In this document: piece after piece, positions 30,551 through 38,306 of the stretch
Layout of the letters: every line of letters begins with the position of its first letter
Position numbering within the stretch: the first letter of the stretch is position 1
Assembly: GCF_000955975.1 (NCBI RefSeq)
Contig: NZ_JYJF01000059.1
Span: 1 to 42,235 of the forward strand
Source of the DNA: Saccharothrix sp. ST-888
Lineage (GTDB): Bacteria > Actinomycetota > Actinomycetes > Streptomycetales > Streptomycetaceae
Reading direction: 5' to 3'
Length of the DNA: 42,235 nt
Notes under the pieces: generated by a model
What the model saw: the letters and a program-made list of their open reading frames with translations, nothing else
What the model was told of the DNA's origin: nothing
Database searches by the model: none
Translations under genes and position numbers: made by a program

Positions 30551-31444
30551 CTATCCGGCGTGCACCGGGGAGTTGAGGGGGGCGGGGGTCCGCTCGCGGC
30601 CGACCACCTCGCGCAGCAGGCGCAGGCCGGCCTCGCCCGGCGAGCTCGGACCGGCGCTGAACAGCAGCATCCAGTGCCCCGACTCGTCCGCCACCCGCAG
30701 CGTCTCGAAGTCCAGCTCCATCGCCCCGACCACCGGGTGGTGCAGCGACTTCACGCCCGAGATGCAGTTGCGCACCGGGTGCCGCGACCAGAGCGTCGCG
30801 AAGTCCGCGCTCTTCATGAGCAGTTCACCGATGAGCTCGGCCAGCCTGCGGTCGTCCGCGTGGCGCCCGGCCACCAGCCGCAGCGAGGACACGGCGCGCC
30901 GGGCCTCCTCCTCCCAGTCCGGGTAGAGCTCGCGGGTGTGCGGGTCGAGGAACAGCATCCGCTGGAGGTTCGGGCGGTCGGCCGGCCGGTCCGGGGCGTT
31001 CGGGTCCAGGTGACCGGCGACCAGCGCGTGGCCCATCGCGTTCCAGGCCAGCACGTCACTGCGCCGGTCCATGACCAGGACCGGCACGCCGTCCATCGCC
31101 GCGATGAGCTGCTTGGTGGCCGGCCGTACGCACTCCGGGCGCTCCGGCGGCCGGCGCTTGGCCCGGCTGGGGCGGGCGAGGTTGCGCAGGTGGGCGTGCT
31201 CGTCGTCGCTCAGCCGCAGGGCGCGGGCGAGCGCGTCCAGCACCGCCTCGGAGGCGTTGCTGCTCTGCCCCTGCTCCAGCCGGGTGTAGTACGCGGCGCT
31301 CACTCCGGCCAGCTGGGCCAGTTCCTCGCGGCGCAGTCCGGGCACGCGCCGCCGAGCGCCGTACGAGACCAGCCCGACGTCCTCGGGCAGCAGCCGGGCC
31401 CGCCTGGTCCGAAGGAATTCACCTAACTCAGTGGGAGTGTCCAT
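30551..31444 (-). CDS. XRE-family regulator with MmyB-type ligand domain and TTA at codon 7
   Basis: A 297-residue regulator from ATG 31444. Residues about 5-85 are the helix-turn-helix domain (GLRREELAQLAGVSAAYYTRLEQGQ). Residues about 105-275 match the MmyB-like PAS-type ligand-binding domain: LVMDRRSDVLAWNAMGHAL, then the LWSRHPVRN and VKSLHHPVVGAMELDFETL blocks typical of the family. Codon 7 is TTA (31424-31426). A GATACT hexamer 7 nt before the ATG could give a leaderless mRNA. It is divergent from the exporter-SDR-exporter-oxidase operon, the usual place for its direct regulator, and ends 35 nt from the convergent StrR-like gene. Members of this family respond to small organic ligands. 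Confidence 0.92.
   Translation of the reverse strand: MDTPTELGEFLRTRRARLLPEDVGLVSYGARRRVPGLRREELAQLAGVSAAYYTRLEQGQSSNASEAVLDALARALRLSDDEHAHLRNLARPSRAKRRPPERPECVRPATKQLIAAMDGVPVLVMDRRSDVLAWNAMGHALVAGHLDPNAPDRPADRPNLQRMLFLDPHTRELYPDWEEEARRAVSSLRLVAGRHADDRRLAELIGELLMKSADFATLWSRHPVRNCISGVKSLHHPVVGAMELDFETLRVADESGHWMLLFSAGPSSPGEAGLRLLREVVGRERTPAPLNSPVHAG
31424..31426 (-). promoter_or_regulatory. TTA (bldA-dependent) codon 7 of the XRE regulator
   Basis: On the minus strand the gene begins ATG GAC ACT CCC ACT GAG TTA GGT. It is the third TTA codon within 2.7 kb; I noticed none in the other genes of the window. Confidence 0.88.
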
Positions 31445-31504
31445 GAGATCGAGTATCCCCGCTCCGGCCCGGGCCGGACCGGACCGAGGGTGACCCTGCC
31501 AATG

Positions 31505-31523
31505 GTAGGAACCGCGGCCCTAC
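31505..31523. promoter_or_regulatory. Candidate operator in the XRE/MFS divergent region
   Basis: GTAGG (31505-31509) and CCTAC (31519-31523) are exact inverted arms 9 nt apart, with a CCGCGG palindrome between them. They lie in the 217-bp gap between the regulator and exporter genes. This is suggestive only. Confidence 0.35.
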
Positions 31524-31661
31524 GCACCCGGTGCCTATGCAGACCAAGGGCCTGGCTGCCCCCTCCGCGCGTTCGCAGACTGATCTCGTCGCGTCGGCTT
31601 CCGCCGCATCGGGTCACCCCCGTCCCCCGCCAACCGTCCTGATCCACGAAGGAGTTCGACC

Positions 31662-33092
31662 ATGACCACACTTGACGAGGTGTCGGCCGCCACGCCATCG
31701 GCGGCACCTGAACGCCTGACCGGGAAGCTACGGCTCACGCTGGTCGTGCTGCTGGTCGCCCAGTTCATGCTGGCCGTGGACTTCTCGATCCTGAACGTCG
31801 CCCTGCCGGTGATCGGTCGCGGCCTCGGCTTCTCGCTGGCCAACCTGCAGTGGATCGCCACCGCCTTCGCGCTGGCCGCGGCCGGCTTCACGCTGCTGTT
31901 CGGCCGGATCGCCGACCTGGTCGGGCGCCGTCGGCTGTTCATGGTCGGCCTGGCCGTGCTGGGCGCGTCCTCGCTGGTCGGCGGCCTCGCGGTGAACCCG
32001 GAGATGCTGCTGATCGCCCGGGTCGCCCAGGGCCTGGCCACCGCCGCCGTCACCCCGGCCGGTCTCTCCCTGCTGACCTCCTCGTTCCCCGAGGGCCCGC
32101 TGCGCGACAAGGCGCTGGGCCTCAACGGCGCGCTGATGTCGGCCGGTTTCACCACCGGCGCCATCCTCGGCGGCATCCTCACCGACCTGCTCAGCTGGCG
32201 GTGGGCGTTCTTCATCAACGTGCCGGTCGCGCTGGTGGTCCTGTTCATCGCACCGGCGGTGCTCAAGGAGAGCCGCGGCGACGCACGCGCCAAGCTGGAC
32301 ATCCCCGGCGCACTGTCCGTCACCGTCGGTCTGCTCGCCCTGGTGTACGGTCTGACCACGGCCGGCGAGCACGGTTTCGGCGACGTCACCGCCCTGGTCG
32401 GCCTGGCGATCGGCGTGGTCCTGCTGGTCGCGTTCTACTTCATCGAGAAGGGCGCCGCCCAGCCGCTGGTGCCGGTGCGGATCCTGCACCGACGCACCGT
32501 CATCTGGGGCAACCTCGCAGGGCTCATCGCCTTCGTGACCGAGACCTCGCTGGTCTTCCTGATGACCCTGTACCTGCAGAAGGTGCTCGGCTTCTCGCCG
32601 CTCGCGGCGGGTCTGTCCTTCGCCGTCCTGGGCCTGGGCACCGTCGTCGGCGGTGTCACCGCGGCCCGGGTGATCGGAAAGATCGGTACCACCTCGACGC
32701 TGGTGGTCGGCGGCATCATCCAGGCCGTCGCCACGGCGGCGCTGCTCGGGCTCGGTGACAACCGCAGCTGGATGTGGCTGCTGCTGCTCGCCACCTTCGT
32801 CGGCGGTGTCGGCAACATGCTGGTGATCGTCGGCTTCATGGTGACGGCGACCTCCGGTCTGCCCGACGCCGACCAGGGCATGGCGACCGGTGTGGCCACC
32901 ATGACCCAGCAGATCGGCATCACGATGGGCACGCCGATCATGAGCGCCATCGCCACCGCGGGGATCGGTGCGACCGCCGGCGCGGACGCGATCCTCGGCG
33001 GTGTCAGCACCGCAGTCCTGGTCAACGCACTGATCGTGGCGGTCGGAGCGGTGCTGGCGGCGGTCTTCCTGCGCAAGAAGCAGCAGGTCTGA
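31662..33092 (+). CDS. MFS drug exporter, DHA2 family (14 helices)
   Basis: A 476-residue membrane protein from ATG 31662, with AAGGAG upstream. It has about 14 hydrophobic segments. Motif A is GRIADLVGRRRLF after helix 2, and motif C lies in GALMSAGFTTGAILGGIL in helix 5, the mark of proton-antiport exporters. The QWIATAFALAAAGFTLLFGR start of the fold is typical of EmrB/QacA proteins. It probably exports the product or a toxic intermediate of the locus, and is first in an operon controlled by the divergent XRE regulator. Confidence 0.93.
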   Translation: MTTLDEVSAATPSAAPERLTGKLRLTLVVLLVAQFMLAVDFSILNVALPVIGRGLGFSLANLQWIATAFALAAAGFTLLFGRIADLVGRRRLFMVGLAVLGASSLVGGLAVNPEMLLIARVAQGLATAAVTPAGLSLLTSSFPEGPLRDKALGLNGALMSAGFTTGAILGGILTDLLSWRWAFFINVPVALVVLFIAPAVLKESRGDARAKLDIPGALSVTVGLLALVYGLTTAGEHGFGDVTALVGLAIGVVLLVAFYFIEKGAAQPLVPVRILHRRTVIWGNLAGLIAFVTETSLVFLMTLYLQKVLGFSPLAAGLSFAVLGLGTVVGGVTAARVIGKIGTTSTLVVGGIIQAVATAALLGLGDNRSWMWLLLLATFVGGVGNMLVIVGFMVTATSGLPDADQGMATGVATMTQQIGITMGTPIMSAIATAGIGATAGADAILGGVSTAVLVNALIVAVGAVLAAVFLRKKQQV

Positions 33093-33140
33093 CCGGCTGT
33101 CCGGAGCGCGGGCAGCAGGATCTGCCCCTCCTCCCCACCT

Positions 33141-33172
33141 CGGTGGCGGTGCCCGTCCGGGCATCGCCACCG
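33141..33172. terminator. 15-bp hairpin between the DHA2 exporter and SDR genes
   Basis: CGGTGGCGGTGCCCG (33141-33155) pairs with CGGGCATCGCCACCG (33158-33172) apart from one G-T pair. It may reduce read-through from the exporter gene into the SDR gene. Confidence 0.6.
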
Positions 33173-33212
33173 TTCCACGTGCTTCCCCCGTTCTCCGCAG
33201 AGGAGCTCAACC

Positions 33213-33980
33213 ATGGATCTCGAACTCAAGGACCGGGTCTTCCTGGTCACCGGCGCCTCCGCCGGGATCGGCGCGGCAACCGCCCGGCTGCTGACGGCCG
33301 AAGGCGCCTCGGTGGTCGGGGTCGCCCGCCGGGGCCTGCCGGACGACATCCCCGGCATCGCTGCCGACGTCACCGAGCCCGGCGCCGAGCGGCGCATCCT
33401 GGACGCCGTACTGGAGCGGCACGGCCGGCTGGACGGGCTGGTCAACAACGTCGGCGCGCTGACCTCCAGGACCGGCTTCCTGGAGGTCACCGACGAGCAG
33501 TGGAAGGCCACCTTCGAGCTGAACCTGTTCGCCGCGCTCCGGATCACCCGGGCCGCGCTGCCCGCGCTGCTCGAACAGGGCGGCAGCATCGTCCATGTGG
33601 CCAGCGAGGCGGCCAGGTTCCCGGACTTCCCGATGGTCGACTACGCGGCGAGCAAGACGGCGGTGCTGTCGGTCTCCAAGTCCCTTGCCGCCGAGTTCGG
33701 TTCCCGCGGCGTCCGCTCCAACGTCGTCTCGCCCGGGCCGACCCGCACCGCGCTGTGGGACGCGCCGGGCGGCTTCACCGAGCAGCTCGCCGAGCGCTTC
33801 GCGCTGCCCGCCGAGGAGGCCGTGCGGCACTTCGTCCAGGACGTCCGCCGCCTGCCGAGCGGGCGGATCGGCACGGCCGAGGACGTCGCCAGGATCGTCG
33901 CCTACCTGCTCTCCCCACTGGCGGGGCAGGTGACCGGGGCCGAGTGGTCGGTGGACGGCGGCGCCCTGCGCCAGATCTGA
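33213..33980 (+). CDS. Short-chain dehydrogenase/reductase (SDR)
   Basis: A 255-residue classical SDR from ATG 33213, with GAGGAG upstream. The nucleotide loop TGASAGIGAAT (TGxxxGxG), the LVNNVGAL block, the active-site serine region IVHVASEA and YAASK (YxxxK) are all present, and SPGPTRT follows. It should catalyse NAD(P)-dependent alcohol/ketone interconversion. It has 27 nt to the next exporter gene and probably modifies the product of this locus; the substrate is unknown. Confidence 0.93.
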   Translation: MDLELKDRVFLVTGASAGIGAATARLLTAEGASVVGVARRGLPDDIPGIAADVTEPGAERRILDAVLERHGRLDGLVNNVGALTSRTGFLEVTDEQWKATFELNLFAALRITRAALPALLEQGGSIVHVASEAARFPDFPMVDYAASKTAVLSVSKSLAAEFGSRGVRSNVVSPGPTRTALWDAPGGFTEQLAERFALPAEEAVRHFVQDVRRLPSGRIGTAEDVARIVAYLLSPLAGQVTGAEWSVDGGALRQI

Positions 33981-34007
33981 CAGGCCGGCTGCCGAGGAGG
34001 TTGAACG

Positions 34008-35255
34008 ATGCCCATTGCCCTGCTCGCCCTGGCCATCGGGGCGTTCGGGATCGGCACCACGGAGTTCGTGATCGTGGGGCTGCTGCCGAACGTCGCCGGT
34101 GATCTCGGCGTCTCCATCCCGACCGCCGGGCTGCTGGTGTCCGGCTACGCGCTCAGCGTGGTGGTCGGCGCCCCGCTGATGACCGCCGCGGGATCGCGGC
34201 TGCCCCGCAAGACCATGCTGGTCGCCCTGATGTGCGTGTTCATCGCCGGGAACCTGCTGTGTGCCGTCGCCGAGAACTACACCCTGCTGATGGTCGGGCG
34301 GGTGGTGGCCGCGCTCTGCCACGGCGCCTTCTTCGGAATCGGGTCGGTGGTCGCCTCGGACCTGGTGCCGCCGAACCGGCGGGCGAGCGCCATCGCCCTG
34401 ATGTTCACCGGCCTGACCGTGGCCAATGTGCTCGGAGTGCCGCTGGGCACCGCGCTCGGCCAGCACCTGGGCTGGCGCTCGACGTTCTGGGCCGTCACCG
34501 CCCTCGGCGTGCTCGGGGTGCTCGGCGTCACCGCGCTGGTGCCCGGACAGCCGGCCCCGACCACCGACATCCGGCGGGAGCTGGGGGTGTTCCGGCGGCC
34601 GCAGGTGTGGCTGGCGCTGGCCATGACCACCTTCGGCTTCGGCGGGGTCTTCGCGTCCTTCACCTACGTCGCGCCGATGATGGCCGAAGTCACGGGCTTC
34701 CAACCAGGCACCGTCACCTGGCTGTTGGTGCTGTTCGGTGCGGGCCTGTGCGTCGGCAACGTGCTCGGCGGGCGGGCTGCCGACCATCGACTGATGCCCA
34801 GTCTGTATGTCATTCTCTCGGTGCTGGCAGTGGTCCTGGTGGCCTTCACCTTCACCGCCCACTGGAAGCTTCCCGCCGTCATCACCATCGCCCTGTTCGG
34901 CATCGCCGGGTTCGCCACGGTGCCGCCTCTGCAGATGCGGGTGATGACCAAGGCCGACGGCGCACCCGCGATGGCCTCGGCAGCCAACATCGGAGCCTTC
35001 AACCTCGGCAACGCGCTGGGTGCCTGGCTCGGTGGGCTGGCGATCGACGGCGGCCTCGGCTACACCGCCCCCAACCTGGTCGGCGCTGCGCTCGCCGCGG
35101 CGGGCCTGGCCGTCGCGGTGGTCTCCGGACTGCTCGACCGGACCACCCGGCCGGCCCGCTCCGCGCCCGAGCCGACGTCCCGCCCGGGGGCGGCACCCCA
35201 GCCGGAACCAACGCCCCAACCGGCAACAACAAGGAAGATCGAGGTGCAAGGATGA
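34008..35255 (+). CDS. MFS exporter, DHA1 family (12 helices, AraJ/Cmx-like)
   Basis: A 415-residue membrane protein from ATG 34008, with GAGGAGG upstream. The start FGIGTTEFVIVGLLPNVA is characteristic of the AraJ/chloramphenicol-exporter branch, and GLTVANVLGVPLGTALG in helix 5 is its motif C. About 12 helices are followed by a Pro/Thr-rich C-terminal tail (about residues 380-415). The stop overlaps the oxidase start (ATGA), so translation is coupled. A second, unrelated exporter in one operon suggests either two exported species or one exported precursor and one finished product. Confidence 0.93.
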   Translation: MPIALLALAIGAFGIGTTEFVIVGLLPNVAGDLGVSIPTAGLLVSGYALSVVVGAPLMTAAGSRLPRKTMLVALMCVFIAGNLLCAVAENYTLLMVGRVVAALCHGAFFGIGSVVASDLVPPNRRASAIALMFTGLTVANVLGVPLGTALGQHLGWRSTFWAVTALGVLGVLGVTALVPGQPAPTTDIRRELGVFRRPQVWLALAMTTFGFGGVFASFTYVAPMMAEVTGFQPGTVTWLLVLFGAGLCVGNVLGGRAADHRLMPSLYVILSVLAVVLVAFTFTAHWKLPAVITIALFGIAGFATVPPLQMRVMTKADGAPAMASAANIGAFNLGNALGAWLGGLAIDGGLGYTAPNLVGAALAAAGLAVAVVSGLLDRTTRPARSAPEPTSRPGAAPQPEPTPQPATTRKIEVQG

Positions 35256-36931
35256 CAGGCGTCAACCGCCGCACGATGCTCTCCCGCTCCGCCGCCGTGA
35301 TCGGCGGGACGGCAGTGGCCGGAACGCTGGCGGCCCCGCTGGCCGCCGCTGCCGGGACCACGACGGCGCAGGCCGGGGCCGCGTCGACCGGCGCGACCAT
35401 ACGTCCGGACGACCCCCGCTACCCGCTGCTGACCACCGGGAACAACCAGCGCTTCGTGTCCCGCCCCGACTACATCCGCATGATCAGGTCCACCGCGGAC
35501 GCCGAGCGCGCGCTCCAGGACGCCGTCCGGCAGGGCAAGCGGGTCTCACTGCGCAGCGGCGGCCACTGCTTCGCCGACTTCGTCTGCCACAGCGAGGCCG
35601 AGGTCGTCCTGGACTTCTCGGAGATGACCGAGGTCACCTACGACGCCACGATGCGCGCCTTCTCGGTCCAGCCGGGTGCCCGGCTGATGAACGTCTACGA
35701 GGCGCTGTACAAGGGCTGGGGCGTGACCGTCCCCGGCGGCATCTGCTACAGCGTCGGCGCCGGCGGCCACATCGCGGGCGGTGGCTACGGCCTGCTCTCC
35801 CGGGCCCACGGCCTGGTGGTGGACCACCTGTACGCGGTCGAGGTGGTCACCGTGGACGCGCACGGCAAGGTCCGCACCGTGGTCGCGACCAGGGAGGAGA
35901 AGGACCCCAACCGCGACCTGTGGTGGGCCCACACCGGTGGTGGCGGCGGCAACTTCGGCCTGGTGACCCGCTACTGGTTCCGCTCCCCGGGCGCGACCGG
36001 AACCGACCCGGGCAAGCTGCTGGTGCAGCCGCCGTCCACGGTGCTGGTCAGCGCGGTGTCCTTCCCCTGGAAGGATCTGACGGAGGCCCAGTTCACCCGG
36101 CTGCTGAAGAACTTCGGCGCCTGGCACGCGGTCAACAGTGCACCCGACTCCCCATACACCGCGCTCAGCAGCCTCTTCAACGTCTGCCACAGGTCGCACG
36201 GCACGCTGGACATGTTCACCCAGGTCGACGCGACCGTGCCGGGGGCCGAGAAGCTGCTCGACGACTACCTCTCGGCGATCACCGCAGGCACCGGGCTGAA
36301 GGCCGGTGCCATGACCAAGCCGTCCGGCGAGCTGACCGCGATGCCGCAGCTGGCCGCCCCGCGCAGGATGCCCTGGCTGCAGGCCACCCGGCTGGTCGGC
36401 ACCAACAACCCGACCATCACCAACCCGACGTCGCGCGGCGCCCACAAGTCCGCGTACATGAAGAAGAACTTCTCGGACCACCAGATCGCCACCATGTTCC
36501 GCCACATGAGCGGCGAGGACTACTGGAACCCCGACACGATGATCGTGCTCTTCTCCTTCGGCGGGCAGGTGAACGCGGCGGCCCCCACCGCCACCGCCAA
36601 CGCCCAGCGCGGCTCGATCTTCAAGATGTGCTTCCAGACCTTCTGGCCCGACGAGAGCGGCGACGAGGCGGCCCTCGGCTGGGCGCGCGGGATCTACGAG
36701 GAGTTCTTCGCCACCACCGGCGGCGTCCCGGTGCCCAACGACGACCAGGACGGCTGCTACATCAACTACCCGGACGTCGATGTCGCCGACGCCGCCCGCA
36801 ACCGCAGCGGTGTGCCGTGGCACGCCCTGTACTACAAGGAGAACTACCCCAGGCTGCAGCAGGTGAAGCGGCGCTGGGACCCGGCCAACTACTTCCGGCA
36901 CTCGCTCTCGGTGGAGCCCGCCGCCCGCTGA
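35252..36931 (+). CDS. Secreted FAD-linked oxidase, BBE/AknOx type, with bicovalent-flavin residues
   Basis: A 559-residue enzyme from ATG 35252, overlapping the exporter stop by 4 bases. The N-terminus has a twin-arginine signal (NRRTMLSRSAAVIGG...AAPLAAAAG), so it is probably exported folded with its flavin by the Tat system. The FAD domain shows SGGHCFADF (H105) and PGGICYSVGAGGHIAGGGYG (C165). From memory, the 60-residue spacing of His and Cys equals that of enzymes with FAD bound to both residues, such as glucooligosaccharide oxidase and aclacinomycin oxidoreductase. The berberine-bridge C-terminal domain ends in YKENYPRLQQVKRRWDPANYF. Such enzymes oxidise a sugar hydroxyl with O2. Context suggests extracellular oxidation of a sugar-bearing product released by the adjacent exporters. 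Confidence 0.93.
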   Translation: MTGVNRRTMLSRSAAVIGGTAVAGTLAAPLAAAAGTTTAQAGAASTGATIRPDDPRYPLLTTGNNQRFVSRPDYIRMIRSTADAERALQDAVRQGKRVSLRSGGHCFADFVCHSEAEVVLDFSEMTEVTYDATMRAFSVQPGARLMNVYEALYKGWGVTVPGGICYSVGAGGHIAGGGYGLLSRAHGLVVDHLYAVEVVTVDAHGKVRTVVATREEKDPNRDLWWAHTGGGGGNFGLVTRYWFRSPGATGTDPGKLLVQPPSTVLVSAVSFPWKDLTEAQFTRLLKNFGAWHAVNSAPDSPYTALSSLFNVCHRSHGTLDMFTQVDATVPGAEKLLDDYLSAITAGTGLKAGAMTKPSGELTAMPQLAAPRRMPWLQATRLVGTNNPTITNPTSRGAHKSAYMKKNFSDHQIATMFRHMSGEDYWNPDTMIVLFSFGGQVNAAAPTATANAQRGSIFKMCFQTFWPDESGDEAALGWARGIYEEFFATTGGVPVPNDDQDGCYINYPDVDVADAARNRSGVPWHALYYKENYPRLQQVKRRWDPANYFRHSLSVEPAAR

Positions 36932-36961
36932 CAATTCCGTCCCGGAATACCGGAATACCGG

Positions 36962-36996
36962 AAATCCGCCGCAGGATATTCTCCTGCGGCGGATTT
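36962..36996 (+). terminator. Strong 15-bp rho-independent terminator
   Basis: AAATCCGCCGCAGGA (36962-36976) pairs fully with TCCTGCGGCGGATTT (36982-36996) around TATTC and is followed by T residues. Just upstream, CCGGAATA is repeated in tandem. It ends the oxidase operon. Confidence 0.85.
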
Positions 36997-37016
36997 TTCT
37001 GTGTATTCGGCGTTCG

Positions 37017-37045
37017 TTGACACCCGACCCGGCGTGGGCGAAGCT
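37017..37045 (+). promoter_or_regulatory. Candidate promoter of the epimerase operon
   Basis: TTGACA (37017-37022) and a weak -10 GAAGCT (37040-37045) are 17 nt apart, directly after the terminator. A leader of about 40 nt would reach ATG 37094, which has AAAGG 8 nt upstream. Confidence 0.45.
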
Positions 37046-37093
37046 GATTTCAGATCGGACCGCGTAGATCGTGAGATTCGAAAGGCAGCAGAT

Positions 37094-38296
37094 ATGCGCT
37101 CCATTGCCATTGTTCTCGGCACCCGGCCGGAGGCGATAAAGCTCGCTCCGGTCATTCAGGCACTGAAGGACGATCCCCGGTTCCGGCCCGTGGTCGTCTC
37201 GACCGGCCAGCACCGGCAGATGCTCGACGAGACCCTGGAGGCGTTCGGCCTCCAGCCCGACCTGGACCTGGGGATCATGGCGCCCAGGCAGACCCTGGCC
37301 CAGGTGACCTACCGGTCGCTGCGCGGCCTGGCCGAGCACCTGGTCGGTCTCGGGATCGACGCCGTGATGGTGCACGGCGACACCGCGACCACCCTGTCCG
37401 GCGCGCTCGCGGGCTTCCACCACCAGGTCCCGGTGATCCACGTGGAGGCCGGTCTGCGCAGCGGCAACCTGCACTCGCCGTTCCCGGAGGAGGCCAACCG
37501 GCGCCTGGTCGCCCAGATCTCGGCCCTGCACCTGGCACCGACCCCGGGCAACAGCGCCAACCTGATCCGCGAGGGCATCAGCGCGGACCAGATCGTGGTC
37601 ACCGGCAACACCGTCATCGACGCCCTGCGCTGGGCCGGCGAACTGGCGCGGGACTACGGCCACCCGGCCCTGACCGACCTCGACACCGACTCCCGCCGGA
37701 TCGTGCTGGCCTCCGCGCACCGCCGCGAGTCCTGGGCGCACCTGCCGGAGATCGGCCGCGCGCTGGCCACCCTGGCCGACGACCCGACGGTGCGGGTGGT
37801 GGTCCCGCTGCACCGCAACCCGGCGGTCCGCGAGGCGCTGCTGCCGCTGATCGGCGAGCACCCCGGCGTGACGGTGGTCGACCCGCTTCCGTACCTGAGC
37901 TTCTGCCGCCTGATGAGGCGCGCGGACCTGATCGTCTCGGACTCCAGCGGATCGGAGGAGGAGGGCCCGGCGCTCGGCAAGCCGACCCTGGTGCTCCGCG
38001 AGATCACCGAGCGCCCGGAGGCGGTGATCGCCGGTACCGCCCGCCTGGTGGGCCGTACCACCGAGGGGATCGTCGCCGAGGCGAGCCGGCTGCTGAACGA
38101 CCCGCAGGCGTACGCGCGGATGGCCACCGCGGCCTCCCCGTACGGCGACGGCCGGGCTGCCGAGCGCACCGTCGGGGCGATCGCGCACTTCTTCGACGAG
38201 GGCCCGGCCGTGGTGCCGTTCGTCCCCGGCAGCGCCATCGACCAGCTCTCGGTCGAGCTGGCGGGTGTCACCCCGGCCGCCTTCGCGCGCTCCTGA
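37094..38296 (+). CDS. wecB: UDP-N-acetylglucosamine 2-epimerase (non-hydrolysing), WecB-like, variant motif
   Basis: A 400-residue protein from ATG 37094. It shows the WecB landmarks VLGTRPEAIKLAPVI, HGDTATT (D96), HVEAGLRSGN (E118), FPEEANRR (E132) and SAHRRESW (H209). These correspond to the catalytic Asp, Glu, Glu and His of the family, which interconverts UDP-GlcNAc and UDP-ManNAc through a 2-acetamidoglucal intermediate. The UDP-binding segment, normally SDSGGIQEE, reads SDSSGSEEE (282-290). That may mean a different nucleotide sugar or altered chemistry. It heads the operon with the cupin and propeller genes (10 nt to the cupin start). No teichuronic or cell-wall polymer gene is nearby, so a role in making a specialised sugar is favoured. 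Confidence 0.9.
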   Translation: MRSIAIVLGTRPEAIKLAPVIQALKDDPRFRPVVVSTGQHRQMLDETLEAFGLQPDLDLGIMAPRQTLAQVTYRSLRGLAEHLVGLGIDAVMVHGDTATTLSGALAGFHHQVPVIHVEAGLRSGNLHSPFPEEANRRLVAQISALHLAPTPGNSANLIREGISADQIVVTGNTVIDALRWAGELARDYGHPALTDLDTDSRRIVLASAHRRESWAHLPEIGRALATLADDPTVRVVVPLHRNPAVREALLPLIGEHPGVTVVDPLPYLSFCRLMRRADLIVSDSSGSEEEGPALGKPTLVLREITERPEAVIAGTARLVGRTTEGIVAEASRLLNDPQAYARMATAASPYGDGRAAERTVGAIAHFFDEGPAVVPFVPGSAIDQLSVELAGVTPAAFARS

Positions 38297-38306
38297 GGGG
38301 GCGGAC

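Noticed and set aside
34232..35251. A 340-residue N-terminal extension of the oxidase
   Set aside because: It overlaps the DHA1 exporter gene in another frame. The Tat signal and ATGA overlap fix the start at 35252.
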